DNA from: Actinostola sp. cb2023 | Taxonomy: Eukaryota; Cnidaria; Anthozoa; Actiniaria; Actinostolidae | NCBI GenBank assembly: GCA_033675265.1 | Contig: JAUJYZ010001013.1 | Location: 124,001-188,000, forward strand | Length of the DNA: 64,000 nt | Reading direction: 5' to 3' | Shown: piece after piece, positions 1 to 54,030 of the stretch | Layout of the letters: each line of letters starts with the position of its first letter | How positions within the stretch are numbered: the stretch's first letter is position 1 | The notes under the pieces: generated by a model | What the model saw: the letters and a program-made list of their open reading frames with translations, nothing else | Databases searched by the model: none | Told to the model about the DNA's origin: nothing | Made by a program: the position numbers and the translations under genes

Positions 1-244
1 GGGTGGAGGGGTGGGTAAAACCCTGACTCATTTCCCTACCCTGTTTATGACTTCGAGTAATTAAACAACAGAACTTGTAGTATTGAATTCAGACTGTTAA
101 TAAAATCTATATGCATGTATATTCTTACATTCACAAAGGTGATACATGTACATTTTATATACAGTACTGCATTCCAAGCGGGATTCCAAGCAAGGAATAA
201 CTTATTCTTCAACTGGCCAATCTATGTACAATGCACATACATAC

Positions 245-313
245 CCAAAAGCACATCGCTTAGGAGCATACATCAAGGACATGCTGTTAACTGACTCGAG
301 AGATCCAGTGTGT
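245..313 (-). CDS. Transposase-like gene, exon 10 (candidate third acidic residue)
   Basis: A 69 nt exon between TTTTTACAG and GTATGT that reads HTGSLESVNSMSLMYAPKR. The LES-type block is where I place the third catalytic acid. Further exons must lie left of the window; 1-244 gave no convincing one. Confidence 0.68.
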
Positions 314-3300
314 CTGTAAAAATCATATTGTCACCATTAGCAACTTGAAAATGAGTCGCAATAAAAATTGTGACCAGATTTTGACATTTTGCAACTAGAA
401 TTTTTATGGTGGTTGAAAAATTCAACTAATTTGTGACTGTGTTTTAGTAGTAACCATTGAGCCTATATCTTTGTGAACTCAAACAATGCAAGAAAAGGAT
501 GGGGATTTGTCTCCCTCAATATTATTATTGTGATATCAATCCAAGACATAAGCTCTGATATACTGTACTCACACTGAATTAACATATGTGTAGCTGTACC
601 TGAAATTCACATAGAACTTCAGAGTGTTCAAGAGCCTGGGGCTGAGCACAATGTCCTGCAATGCCTCATAATCCTTATCCCGTCGGTCAAACCATGGGAG
701 TTCATGATTTTTTCTGGCTGGTGATGAGTGCACTTTCCATCGAGCCACTCATGCTCATTACAGATATGGTGGAGCAAGCTAATCCACATAGTCTGGGTAA
801 TACAAAGTGTACAATCCCTAATTACATGTACATGTATATGCAGTCTGAGTTTCAAAGATCATCAACATAGAACAAGGCTGTTTCAACCAAGAAAAATGAT
901 TGGAATATTTGAAACATTTTATGGAGTCTTTTTCCTATAGTGAGCAAAAAATTAATGGGGTTTGGTCTTGTTCTATTAGTGCACATGGGAGGGGTGCTTG
1001 GTATTTTTTAGTGCAATTTTCAAGATTTTCCAAAGAGCACACTCCCTTAGGAACCTCTCTTTATCACTTCTGCCCTCCCCCCAGTCAAAAAAGTCATGAA
1101 GTACATACCTTCAGTTTCTCTTCACTTCTCCCGCAATTCTCACAACAATACCAGAAGTGATTGATGATGTGATCAGTCCAAGCACCAATCTTGTTGTTTC
1201 CTCTCAGCTTTGCAACCTAATGTTATGAAAAACAGTAATTAAATTGATACAGTAGTTACAAACACATGTGTAGTCTTATCACTTCATATAAATGTTGTGT
1301 TTCTAACCAAAGGAAGTGCTATGAAAAACACTTGGCAACACTACCCTACTATATATAGCACTTTGACTAACTGGGTTTTGTTTTACTTCCCACTGGCTAG
1401 TACCATGAAAGACTCAACCAGGTAACAAAAACAAATTCACTAGTCAGGTTCATCGTCTGCCTTGTTGGGGGTTGTACTAAAACTTTTAATCAAGAATGTT
1501 TGTAGCGTATGTGATTAGTAAGCAGGATTTTTATTGGTCCATGACTTGAGTCCTCATTTCACTAATTCCAAGCAATATACATGCAATGCTATAAACTCCA
1601 AAAGAAAAGGGAGCATTTCATTTGATCACCTGTGTGATGCACTTTCTCATATTCTTTGCTTTATGCCAGATGTCCAGCGAGTGCAGGATTTCTTGGAATT
1701 CCTCTCCTATGGAGACAATGTATATATTGTACCTACATGTACATATTCCGACACAGTTACATGTAGGCCAGGGATTAAAAATTAAGGTTGCTCTACACAA
1801 TCACACATGGCTTGTACATTTATGTATGTATGCTTGTATTTAGCCGATGCATGTACATGTATGTATGCTTGTTTAAAAATAAAATATCAGAATAGATTGC
1901 TTTTGAAAAATTGCTGTCTTTTATAGGGGAGTTCCATTGTTTTACCTTTTGCTCATTAGCATAAAAAAATACTTCAAGCTACATTTGTTTGCAGCTTGAA
2001 GTATTTTTTTATGCTAATGAAGAAAATGTAAACAACGAAACTCCCCTATTGAAAACTCTCAGTAACGGCTGTCATGGATTTTTGGGACACTTACAAACAT
2101 AATGACATGTAGAGCTGAAAAAGTAGTTACACTAATGTCTATTTCAATAGTTACTGACAGCTCCAGTAAATCAATAATCATTAAACTCATATCTATCCAT
2201 TGTACTCACTCATCATTTTGATGATACTGCTGGATGCATCTGTTACCATTTCCTTCAATTTAATAACTTGCTTGATGCTCTTGATGGCACGTCGCAAAGC
2301 TTCCTTCTCCATGTTTGGAGACTTCCTCTCAACCTCCCTCTTATCCACACACTCAACATGAACTATATAGTTCACCAGTTCTTCTGCCACCATCATGTAG
2401 TAGGTCAGGTATTTAGCTGAGTGGCCAGGAGAGTCATTCTGCCCATCACCTGCTAGGACCACCTCCATCTGATCAATTATTGAAATGATGTTATTTCTCA
2501 TCCAGGACCACCACTCTTCAATTGCTGGGATGGCATAGAATCTCTGAACTCGGTGGAATGAGGATGATGAGGGACATCCCAACCCCATGAACTTGCTCAG
2601 TAACTCTACCTTAGCAAAGTTGTTACCTGAGAGCAGTATGGCTGATGACATTAGCAGGTTGTTGGCATACATGCCCTGGTACTCTTCAGATGATGTCCAC
2701 TTCCCTCTATGGCCTTTACTGCAGACATACCAGATCTCTAGTGTTGTTCCAACAATACGTGTTTTCACTGTTGTGGTATCATTGCAGCCTACTATTTGGC
2801 AATGGCTAAGGAGCTCAGTTATTTTATCTACAGTGGTTATCACCTTGTCTGATGTAATCAGTTTCAACTCCTTTTCTAGTCTCTTGCATTCCATTGTTCT
2901 CAAGAAATTCCTCTCAGGCACAGTGGTGGCATTTGATCTTGACTGCTGTAGGGCTGGAGCTGGCAGTGGTGCTGGTACAACTGCTGTTGCTGGAGGCAAT
3001 AATGGTAGTATTTCTTGAGCAGTCAGTTGGGGTGAGACTGAGGGGGGCATTGATATTGTTGTTGCTAGAGGCAGTCGTTGAAGTGGTGGTTCTGTATCAG
3101 TCAGCAGTGCTGGGAATTGCACTGGGGGTGGTCTCAATGCTGCTGTTGTTGGGGGGTCTGGTGGTCCTGCTATTTGGGGTGGTGTTACTATAGTGGAACG
3201 ATGGGATGGGACTGGCAACGGTGCTTCTGTTTCTGGGGGCTCAGGCTGCTCAACTTCTCTTACTGGAAACAACATCAAGTCATCATCTTCCAATGAGCTA

Positions 3301-5588
3301 TATTCATCATCAGAACTGTTCATAAAACACATTAAAATGTTGTAAGTGGCAAATGGCTCTTTGTGAGCTAATAATCTCAAATGATTTCTATTACTATCCT
3401 ATTATATTTTATTTACTGTATTTACTGTTTTGTAAAGAGCATTAAGACATTGTGGAATGTGCTCTCTCTTTTTATTGAAGATATAAAGTATTATGATTAT
3501 GATTTCTACAGCGGCATGCATATTACGCTGAGACACTTTATTTCATACCCCCTGTCCTCTCCTCCCCTCCCTTACAATGTTGCTAGGTAACCACATTTGT
3601 TATGTGTGGCTTCCGACATCATTTCCCCCAACTTTGGTTGTGTGTGGGGTGGGGGGGGGGGGGGGGGGGGGGGAGTTGTTGGATTACATTAACAAATGCG
3701 CTGTACACTCATAAGCTGTTAATTGTGAGTGTGTTTCAGAGTGAAAGTGTCTCATTATTTTTGCGCGCCACTGTAGATATACATGTACACATTTAAAAAA
3801 AGAACTTGCAAGTGGACACGAGAACAAAGTTTCCCTGTGTGCATACATACATGTAAAGTACTTACCCTGAACCACAGGAATCAGTTGTGCTACTTTCCCC
3901 ATCACTTGAACCACTGCACTCATCATCAAGGATGGATAAGGCATTTTCAGTCAGTCTTAGATGAGAAAAAAACACAGGTAGAATAAGACAGTGGATTACT
4001 ATGAGAGTAATCTTTGTTAAATTTACAGATTTCAAAATTAGTTCTTGAAAAAAAAAAACCTGCATATGAAGTACATAGTACATATCTGGGAAGGTCAATG
4101 CTAACTTCTACATGAATGATGATGTGACAGCCATTTTGATCATGTTCAGATGTGACTACCATATCTACATTGTACAGCATTTGTGTCTGAAAGAATTACA
4201 AACTAGGACTGACAAAGGCTTTAGGCAGAATAATTAGCATTCTGTAAATACATTGTACCTAAATTCCCCATCTTGGTCTGAAATGTAATCACTCTGCTCC
4301 TCTACATGTAGATTAACATCTTGGTCAATTTCATCATTATTATTATCAGACTCTGGGTCTGACTGGAAGGTATCATCAGCAGCGATCACAACCGTGCCAT
4401 CTAGTACCTGGCATCTGTCATCAAACTTTACTGGGGAGAAGTTCAGTCTGCTGTCACCCCCCGACAACCAAGAACTGGTGACATTGATATCTTCCTCTTC
4501 CTCACTATGTGCACAGAATCACAGTAAATTACACAATTATTATTGTTTAACAAACTACCAGGCTTCACAATATTGTTCTCAATAATGTAAATCAAGCCAG
4601 TGAATTCTGGAAGTATATTTTGTCTGTCAGTCAAGCAATTTTCTAAGTTCTTGCTGTGCCCTGTTGGATTAAAATTGATTTGATTTGATTTGATTGCCCT
4701 GTATAATAACACAACACAGCTACATGTACATGTAACTCATGTACATGTAACTCTGAACAATAATTAGCTCTAAAGGAACTTACTTATCAGATGTGTATGC
4801 ATCTACCCTTCTTTTAGGGATGGGAGTGCTTGATTGAAGAGATTGAAACAACTTCCTTTTTGTAGGACCTGTAGCAGCAGCTGTGATATAATTCATATCT
4901 TTAGACTCATACATGTAGCATCTACTAAATTAATCATCTGAACAGAACAGAATCCACAGAACACAAACACCTCACAGCATAAATGCACGATACAGCTAGT
5001 ACTGTACGCAGAAGGCAAACATGCAATGTACACTTTCCTCAACTGACCCGGTCAAAATCACACAAGTGTAGCCTCGTATCAGGATATTTCTTTACGGAAT
5101 AAATCAGAAGAACTTAGCAGTATTAGTAGTAGCAATATAAAAATATATTTGTAAATCATTGTTTGTAGAAAAAAACACGTTTCGATCTGATCGATATCTC
5201 ACTAAAATATTGCATAACTGCCTCACCTGAAGGTTTGTTGGTGTTGTTGTCAATATGGACGATCTCCATGCCTTTCCTGATGATCCTGAAGCAACACAAT
5301 AGACATTTTACGAATTAACACGGTAAATAGTCTAAGAGAAAACGAAAATATTTCAGACACCGGCACGATTCCTTAGCAAAAGCTTCCAAACTCTCACCTC
5401 TGTTGTCGCTTCAACTCCATAGCCAGAAGATGCGCGGCGAAATCATTGTCAGAGGTGAAAATTCCAAACCCTTTGAACAATTTCCACGTTTCATGGACCC
5501 TCTTAGAGAGCCAGACTCTTCTTCTGTTGGCCTCCCAAAGAGTTTTTGAAAGTGGTCGCCTCACTTGTACTCGCGAAGTTGTGTTCAT
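245..5588 (-). CDS. DDE-transposase-like multi-exon gene, 3' end outside the window
   Basis: Ten coding exons on the minus strand (5398-5588, 5227-5285, 4784-4880, 4259-4504, 3866-3955, 2210-3315, 1630-1706, 1109-1216, 600-792, 245-313) join with canonical splice sites and matching phases. The product opens with a basic N-terminus, continues through an acidic and then a proline-rich linker, and ends in a conserved core: a Cys/His segment (CSKGHRGKW), GDGQNDSPGHSAKY, VTDASSSI, HSLDIWHKAKN, NHFWYCCENC, HHICNEHEW and HTGSLESVNS. From memory this motif order is that of a multi-copy family of uncharacterised cnidarian and fish proteins. I infer a D-D-E RNase H-like transposase with acids in GDG..D, TDAS and GSLES. 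Exon 9 needs a frame change, so the copy may be a pseudogene or may carry an assembly error. The superfamily is not assigned. The number of introns also allows a domesticated host gene. Confidence 0.72.
600..792 (-). CDS. Transposase-like gene, exon 9, with apparent frameshift
   Basis: The acceptor is TACCCAG and the donor GTACAG. The exon begins in frame with TMWISLLHHICNEHEWLDGK. The family-like continuation LPWFDRRDKDYEALQDIVL is in the next frame. The change of frame coincides with a run of six A on the minus strand (708-713), one base short of keeping frame. The rest of the exon ends in phase for exon 10, which supports a single one-base indel. Confidence 0.7.
1109..1216 (-). CDS. Transposase-like gene, exon 8
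   Basis: A 108 nt exon of 36 codons, phase 0 at both ends, between ACATTAG and GTATGT. It includes WTDHIINHFWYCCENCG, a Trp/Cys-rich block that may bind metal. Confidence 0.75.
1630..1706 (-). CDS. Transposase-like gene, exon 7
   Basis: A 77 nt exon bounded by CTCCATAG and GTGATC, reading EEFQEILHSLDIWHKAKNM and on to CITQ. HSLDxWHKAK is a recognisable block of this protein family. Confidence 0.75.
1923..2049 (-). mobile_element. Foldback MITE, 127 bp, in intron 6 of the transposase-like gene
   Basis: A near-complete palindrome. ATAGGGGAG at the left matches CTCCCCTAT at the right, and the arms share GCTCATTAGCATAAAAAAAT and ACTTCAAGCT around a short loop. There is no coding capacity. It is probably a non-autonomous DNA transposon. 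Confidence 0.75.
2210..3315 (-). CDS. Transposase-like gene, exon 6 (catalytic core, first part)
   Basis: The largest exon, 1106 nt. After an acidic start and a Pro-rich stretch of about 110 residues comes a helical segment, then CSKGHRGKW with a preceding Cys pair (possible metal binding), SAILLSGNNFAKV, AGDGQNDSPGHSAKY and VTDASSSIIKMM. A stop lies just past a GTGAGT donor at 2204-2209. Splicing there continues in frame into exon 7, so the open frame to 2193 is intron read-through. Confidence 0.75.
3651..3673 (+). repeat. Poly-G run of 23
   Basis: A G23 homopolymer preceded by GGGGT, in intron 5 of the transposase-like gene. It may form a G-quadruplex, and its length may be unreliable in the assembly. 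Confidence 0.9.
3866..3955 (-). CDS. Transposase-like gene, exon 5 (Ser/Asp-rich)
   Basis: A 90 nt exon between CATCTAAG and GTAAGT that reads LTENALSILDDECSGSSDGE. The low-complexity acidic linker continues, and the phase fits exons 4 and 6. Confidence 0.68.
4259..4504 (-). CDS. Transposase-like gene, exon 4 (acidic)
   Basis: A 246 nt exon with acceptor CACATAG and donor GTACAA. It begins EEEEDINV and stays Asp/Glu-rich throughout, so it is probably a disordered linker. Phase continues into exon 5. Confidence 0.68.
4784..4880 (-). CDS. Transposase-like gene, exon 3
   Basis: A 97 nt exon bounded by ATCACAG and GTAAGT. It is Lys/Arg-rich (GPTKRKLF, IPKRRVDAY), which could serve as a nuclear localisation signal. 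Its phase fits both neighbours. Confidence 0.7.
5227..5285 (-). CDS. Transposase-like gene, exon 2
   Basis: A 59 nt exon bounded by CTTCAG and GTGAGG. It reads IIRKGMEIVHIDNNTNKPS in the phase set by exon 1 and leaves one base for exon 3. Confidence 0.7.
5398..5588 (-). CDS. Transposase-like gene, exon 1
   Basis: ATG at 5588; 63 codons plus two bases, ending at a GTGAGA donor. The product is strongly basic (an RRR cluster) and ends in a helix with AAHLLAMELKRQQR. The two leftover bases plus the first base of exon 2 complete an Arg codon. Confidence 0.75.
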
Positions 5589-6666
5589 GGCCTACAAATA
5601 TAGCTCTGAAGGACGGAATTCGAGACGCGTATTTTTTATATAAAAAAAAGATTTCATTCAGAAATACTTTATGAACGCTAATGTATGGTTATTCAACCTT
5701 CGATATTTATAAAAATTATGATTCGATTGCAAGAAAAACGGGCAGATTTCAAACGATTTTTGTGGATCACTCACCCCCTTCTCAATCATCGTTCCGGGCC
5801 GGAAAACACTAAGAATCTTGCGCATGCTCAGTAGCCTGGCATCCCCACTTTAATACTGCGCCGGTACTCAGTATTATGCGAACTCAGACATTCAATCGGC
5901 TGCCGGAACTTCAGTCACTGAATTAATCAAATTCAAAACTCAAACGAATTGAAAACTAAACTGATTCATTCTTCGACCAAATGATCCATAATGTACTAGC
6001 TCAAAATCATATTTGGTTTCCATTTGGTGGTTCTTCTGACTTTTATTTTTAAGTTTTCTGATTTTTCATGTTGATTGACGGCAGCGAAAAACCAAATTAC
6101 AAGCCAACTGCCTAAATAGACTATCGCTTTCAATGCACCTTACTTGACTTGACTTTGACTTTCTAACGTTTCAGAGGCACAACGCTTCATAATACGTTTG
6201 TATTTCTCCGTGAGGTAAACACGCGTTCACATTATCTATCCTCGAAACTCTGCCACGAAACCGCCTGGCCATCACTTCAATTCAAATCCTGTAAGTTCAC
6301 TTCGTTCGGGAAACGCAGTCTAGAATTTTAGGTCAAGGTTCAAAGCAGCGGCCTATGGAATCCCGGGAAGTTGTTGGTATGATAAAATTGTGAGTCAGAC
6401 ACAAAGAAAACTGGATAATCCTGACTTTTATTTGTACATCCATCTCTTCGAGTCTTTCGAAATTCCGCCATTTTATTTTTGACGTGAAACCGGAAATGAA
6501 ACCGCCATACCGGAAACGTTCTCTGGTTGGTCAAATGATCTTCTTTCGCGGGAAAACTGTTCTAAAAATAACCACACTTGTGAAAACGCTGTGACACAGA
6601 CCCAATATAGAGCATGGACGCTCCTACTTATGGGCTCCTGATATATCTCATGAAACTTAACATTTG
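5589..6666. other. Intergenic stretch, no gene seen
   Basis: Upstream region of the transposase-like gene. Both strands lack a convincing ORF or splice pattern. Moderate GC and several CG dinucleotides near 5800-5900 and 6460-6540 (CCGCCAT, GGAAACG) would suit promoters, but no partner gene was found to the right. Confidence 0.4.
5819..5827. promoter_or_regulatory. NRF1-like site upstream of the transposase-like gene
   Basis: TGCGCATGC lies about 230 bp upstream of the ATG at 5588, in a locally GC-richer stretch. It resembles the half-palindromic metazoan NRF1 site. It may mark the gene's promoter. No TATA box was seen. Confidence 0.35.
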
Positions 6667-7014
6667 GTCACGTGACTTGTGACGTCACAAAACACGTTTC
6701 TTGGTTTGGGGTGATGGAGACAAAACCAACCAAAATGTTTTATGCGTTTTCAGGATTGTTTCCAAGTGACAATTATGAATTAGCCTTAATTTTAATACCT
6801 GGACCATCATTCTCATTTAATAAAAATCAGCTCACGTGACCTATTTTACGTAATATCTCCTTAAAAACGAATGATGGTCCAGGTGTTAAGGCTAATTCAT
6901 ATTTGTCACTTGGAGACAATCCTGAAAACGTATAAAACATTTTGGTTGGTGTTGAATTGACTCCATCACCCCAAACCAAGAAACGTGTTTCATGACGTCA
7001 CAAGTCACGTGACC
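6667..7014. mobile_element. Foldback MITE, about 350 bp
   Basis: Long inverted arms: GTCACGTGACTTGTGACGTC at the left is mirrored by GACGTCACAAGTCACGTGAC at the right. Inner blocks (GTTTCTTGGTTTGGGGTGAT, ATGGTCCAGGT, GGCTAATTCAT) are also mirrored. The arms are slightly diverged and there is no ORF. Confidence 0.8.
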
Positions 7015-7227
7015 CATCCCTTATGTTGAAAAATGCACCAAGATGTTCTGTTTTTGAACTAATTTCGCAGCCTTTTTGAGGCACTTTATAGACTTTTGAA
7101 CAAACCGTCAGTCATTTTGTTTCAACATGGATCGAGTTTCCATGGTAACGAGCTTCACTTTGATTGGTTGAAATAACTAGTCATTGTATTGCAGCCAATC
7201 AACGAGAGGGATCTCACTTTTTTGCAC

Positions 7228-7362
7228 GGCAGGGATTTCGTCATTTTGCACAGGGATTCCGTCATTTAGGGATTCCGTCATTTTGCACAGGGATTCCGTC
7301 ATTTTGCACAGGGATTCCGTCATTTTGCACAGGCCGGGATTCCGTCATTTTGCACAGGGGTT
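7228..7362. repeat. 22 bp tandem repeat, about 6 copies
   Basis: Repeats of GGGATTCCGTCATTTTGCAC, one copy shortened and one interrupted by CCGG. The open frames across it are by-products of the repeat. Confidence 0.85.
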
Positions 7363-8416
7363 TCTCATACTGGCTGAGTTGGAAGTAGTTACGGTACGGT
7401 TCGTGCCGTGCGGCGTCCAGTGTGCGGTACCATCCAAGCTTATTGGATTCCGTACCGTGACGGTAACTCCGTGCAGTAGGTTTCCCACTCATACGAAAAC
7501 GACTCTACTGTTTTCATATAAAACACCCGGGGGAGGGGTGGGGGGTACTCGCTTTGTCCAAGTGGTAGGGGTGATCGGCGGCCCTTTTAGGGTTGAAAAT
7601 ATTTCCTGTGTGTACCTTTTAGGGTTCCGACACAAAAGTCAGGTACGTAACACGAGTCCGTACCTTTTAGGGTCAATTGAACAGAAGAAATATATTGTCC
7701 AGTCACTGATTAACGATATCAGCACAATCACTTTTTCCGGCGCCATATATAGCCGTACCTTTTAGGGGTCGAATTGAACATGGCTTCAACACTGAGCTCT
7801 TGTAATTTATGCGTACCTCTTAGGGTCGTTTTCAAAAATAAAATGTTTTGTTATGATAATCATTATCAATCATTGATTCAGTTTCGGAGTCGACAAAAAT
7901 TAAAACCGCCATGTTTCCACTTGGTACGTAAGTTACTGAACCTTGGTAGAAATTATAGAAAACCATTGACCGAATGCAATAATGGCGTTCAATTTCAATT
8001 GCCATTGTTATGGACTGACTAGCCTCTCATACAGGTGAAAATGCTTTTGTGTTTCCACATGAACACGAGGTTAGGCCGTGTTTACACTTGGTGGTTTGCT
8101 GAAGTAAACGAGTTACCGAACCTTGGTAGAAATCAGAAAACCATTGTTTCTTGAGCGGATAACCTTAGTTTTCTGATTTGCACCTTGGTAAAGCGCTCAA
8201 GTGTAATTAACACAGCCTAAGTGTGGCGATGGTTCATCGTCTTCTAATTTCTCGGCGGGATATCGATTGTCCCTCCAACTGCGCCTTCGGGAGTTCCACA
8301 GACTCACTAATCTTGTTATGCATGGTAATACTTATAATATGTCCAACTACACCTATATGTAAATATAATGAGTACTGAGAAATGCAAGGTCCTATAATGG
8401 CATATTCCAGTACTCT
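7363..8416. repeat. Degenerate dispersed-repeat region with spaced TACCTTTTAGGG motifs
   Basis: TACCTTTTAGGG (or TACCTCTTAGGG) recurs near 7614, 7662, 7755 and 7812 with unequal spacing, after a CCCGGGGGAGGGGTGGGGGG block near 7530. I recall similar G-rich and TTTTAGGG blocks in coral repeats. Near 7920 and 8100, two copies of a GAACCTTGGTAGAAAT segment are also seen. No gene is supported. Confidence 0.45.
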
Positions 8417-8420
8417 TTAA

Positions 8421-8979
8421 AGGGGGACTAGTACGTAAATCGTTCAAAGTTTGATTTAGCTGAAACTTCACTGAAATAATCTTAAAGATCCATACAATCA
8501 CTGGTTAATTTTTTTCTCAAAAATTCCAATGGGAAGTAATACATTTTAATGAATCTTTAGAGGTGTCAGTGACGTCACTTACTCAACCCAAACAATCATC
8601 ACGGCTTCGCTCCATACATTTCTTCATGTTTAATGTCTTGAATTATTTTATTTCTATGAAGCTAAACGTTTGTGTGAAGGAGTTTTCTTACCCTATATGT
8701 ACTTAGGATTGATTGTTTGACTAGTTTTCTTCAGTGCAGAGCCGTTATCTGAACAAACCGTTCAGATATTTTGATCACAAAATACAAAGAAATGTATGGA
8801 GCTGAGGTTGGGCTTAAGTAAGTGACGTCACCGACACCTCTAAAGATTCATAAAAATGTATTACTTCCCATTGGAATTTTTGAGAACAAAATTAACCAGT
8901 GATTGTATGGGTCTTTGAAATTATTTCAGTGAAGTTTCAGCTAAATCAAATTTTGAACGATTTACGTACTAGTCCCCCT
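8421..8979. mobile_element. TTAA-flanked foldback element, copy 1
   Basis: AGGGGGACTAGTACGTAAAT at the left and its complement at the right bound arms of about 160 bp (ATCGTTCAAAGTTTGATTTA, GTGACGTCACTTACTCAACC). TTAA flanks both ends (8417-8420, 8980-8983). The centre has no transposase. TTAA duplications suit piggyBac or Kolobok-type mobilisation. Confidence 0.88.
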
Positions 8980-9149
8980 TTAATTTGTGTGGTTATATCA
9001 GTGCCCGGCCTTGTCCCATGTTTGTCGCAGACAAGTTTCAAGTTTCAAGTTTAGTTTCTTTCAATGCCACAGGATTTACAAGAATATAATTAAATAAAAA
9101 AAGCTTTGCAGTTAATTATACTTGCTTTGCCAGCGATTATTGAGTCGGT

Positions 9150-10472
<1,323 letters not shown>

Positions 10473-10970
10473 ATAAGCCATTTCACGCTTTCGTTCGCCA
10501 TTTTGAATCGTGCGGAAATCTATAGCTTTGGCTTGCCGTAACTCCACTCGATTTCGTTGGATTTTCAAAAACTTACCATTTTAGAAAATATGTTTTCTTT
10601 GTTATTTATGACCGATAATATGATGAGTATTGGAATTAAGGCTACAAATCGAGAAAAAAGGATTTTTGTTTTCAACTGATAAAACGTTCGGCACGTGAAT
10701 ATGCAAATATTAGCTCGAAATTTTAAGATCCATTCTTGAAAAGAAGATTGACTCGTAAAAGGTACATGTAGCTAAAACACCTACATTGGTCTTATTTTCA
10801 GTCCGACAACTGGTATGCATTCCTGCTGATTATCGAAGTTTAAATTTTGAAAATCCAACAAAATCGAGCGGAGTTATGGGATCATGCAGTCAAAATGATC
10901 CAGATTTCTAGATACATTTCCCGCGTTTGCCCGAATTCAAAATGGTGGACGAAAGCGTGAAGTGGCTTAT
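10473..10970. mobile_element. Foldback element (ATAAGCCA family), copy 1
   Basis: ATAAGCCATTTCACGCTTTC at the left is mirrored by GAAAGCGTGAAGTGGCTTAT at the right. Next inward are CGCCATTTTGAAT/ATTCAAAATGG and CTCGATTTCGTTGGATTTTC with its complement. It is related to the element at 20304-20773. Confidence 0.8.
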
Positions 10971-12170
10971 TGGGATGGAAATTCTTTCGTTCGACGCTTA
11001 ATTTTTTCTATGGGCAGTTGATGCTCAGAAGAACTTTAATTTATAGGTAACTTTAACTAGTACTTTAACTTTCGCTTGGCTTATATATATATATATTTCC
11101 TTTATTTTGTAGCCCAATACATCTATTTTCATTATATTTTTATTCTCTTTGAAATGACATCACAAAAACACTAATCAGTACTAAAAGAAAGGCTGGAAAT
11201 GTTTAGACATCTCGATTGTTTAGACTTCATTGTCTTTATTCAGTTGAATTCAGTTGATAACATAAAAAAACGAGTTAAAAACACTCACTTCTCGGCCTTT
11301 AACTTCAATGTTTGCTTAATGAATTTTTATTAAAATTCCTTTTAAATTAATTAACGTCGTGTCTTAGAAATTGTACCGAAACTATTCAGTTTTATTATCA
11401 TACAATTAAGGAAGCGAAGAACATTTTAAAACTTCGAGAACAATTCCTCTGTGAAATTATTGTGCCTGCGAACTGAAACTATTCTCTGACTTTTTCCCCG
11501 GCATTATCTTCAAACCAAAAATAAAAAAAAAATAAAAAAAATAAAAAAAAAATAATAATAATAAAAAATAAATAAATAAATCTTCAAAGCAAATGAATTT
11601 CTTCAGTTGGACTTTTTAAACATTTTGAGCTATGGAAACTTTGGGAAAAATTTTAGAAAACAAGTTGATGTATAAATACTTGGATAACGCCCTGCTTGCA
11701 TAAATTACTTACATTCCCAAACACTGCCTTTGTGATGCAACCATCTGCTTCAATTTAGATAGTTGATTTATGCAAAATTACGTCCCCAAACAATCGTCGA
11801 AGACTCAAAAACTTAGCTTAGCTTTCACAACATAATACTAAACGTTTCACCATAAATAAAGGTCGTTCACTCTCTTAAACATTTGCACCGAAAGCTAAGG
11901 TCTAGTTAGATGTGGATCTCATAACTCTTAATTATTATAGATTCAAAAAATCTTAGTCTTGGTCTCTCGCTGGGATATTCATAAGTCGCTAGATGTTACT
12001 TAATTTGAGCTATTGGCACATTTGTTGTCAATAATAAGCCAATCATTGCCAAGTATATTACGGTTATCTTTCTTGCTGTGTGTGTCTCTAGTTGACTTTG
12101 CTTAGGGCGTCGTTAATGGTGACTCTGTGGATTCGTAGGTAACTAAGATAAACCTTCAAAGCGTATTAAT
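10971..12170. other. Upstream region of the gelsolin-like gene
   Basis: No ORF or repeat family stands out apart from an A-rich low-complexity run at 11519-11580. The 5' UTR and promoter of the plus-strand gelsolin-like gene should lie here. I see no certain TATA box next to the ATG at 12171, and a 5' non-coding exon cannot be excluded. Confidence 0.4.
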
Positions 12171-53281
<41,111 letters not shown>

Positions 53282-53381
53282 GCTAACAATAGTTCGTCCG
53301 CTCATCCATGATCAGTCAGTGGAGTCAGTGAGTGATTGAGTGGGTTAGTGAGTTAGTCGAATCAGTCTGGTCATTCATTCA

Positions 53382-53702
53382 TTCATTCATTCATTCATTC
53401 AGTCATTCAGTCAGTCAGTCAGTCAGTCAGTCAGTCAGTCAGTCAGTCAGTCAGTCAGTCAGTCAGTCAGTCAGTCAGTCAGTCAGTCAGTCAGTCAGTC
53501 AGTCAGTCAGTCAGTTGAGTCAGTAATTTAGTCAGTCAGTCGAGTTAGTGAGTCGAGTTAGTGAGTCAGCCAGTCAGCTACCCAGTCAGTCAATCAATCA
53601 GTCAATCAGTCAGTCAGTCAGTCAGTCAGTCAGTCAGTCAGTCAGTCAGTGACGTCAGTCGAGTCAGTCAGTCAGTCAGTCAGTCAGTCAGTCAGTCAGT
53701 CA
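53382..53702. repeat. (ATTC)n then (TCAG)n microsatellites
   Basis: ATTC x6 passes into TCAG arrays at 53400-53515 and 53600-53700 with degenerate sequence between. They directly follow the gelsolin stop codon, so they are 3' UTR or a terminal intron. Confidence 0.95.
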
Positions 53703-54024
53703 AGCTTTAATTCTCACAGTTATCTTGTTTGTTCATATTTCCAGGTAATATTTCAGTCGTCCAAGTCAGCCTTCCTGCCATCAGATTATTTGCATTTCTT
53801 ATTAATTGCACCAGAGTCAAATGTGTCATTGAAATATTTCCCAGACTGCAACACGGTCGTGGCTCTTCTTTTCACTGTTTAAAGCGACGATGTTAATTCA
53901 ATCGCATTAGGAAAAACATTATCTATTAGTAGACTGAAGTCTAGTTCAGACGTCGTGCTAATTTTATAATCATGAGCCGTTCTCATTTCAAACAATAGAT
54001 AATGAGGCGGCTTCTTTTGAAGTA

Positions 54025-54030
54025 ATAAAG
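54025..54030 (+). terminator. Candidate poly(A) signal of the gelsolin-like gene
   Basis: AATAAA lies about 745 bp after the stop codon, and no repeat or new gene is evident between 53720 and here. It is the first AATAAA after the (TCAG)n tracts. A short inverted-repeat element follows at 54429-54605. Confidence 0.4.

Noticed and set aside
2587..3296. Plus-strand ORFs over exon 6 of the transposase-like gene
   Set aside because: Shadows of the Pro-rich coding sequence on the other strand.
53649..53882. ORF after the (TCAG)n tract (FQSSKSAFLPSDYLHFLLIA) as a gelsolin last exon
   Set aside because: Its frame does not continue exon 14. The in-phase join meets TAA at once, and the sequence is not gelsolin-like.
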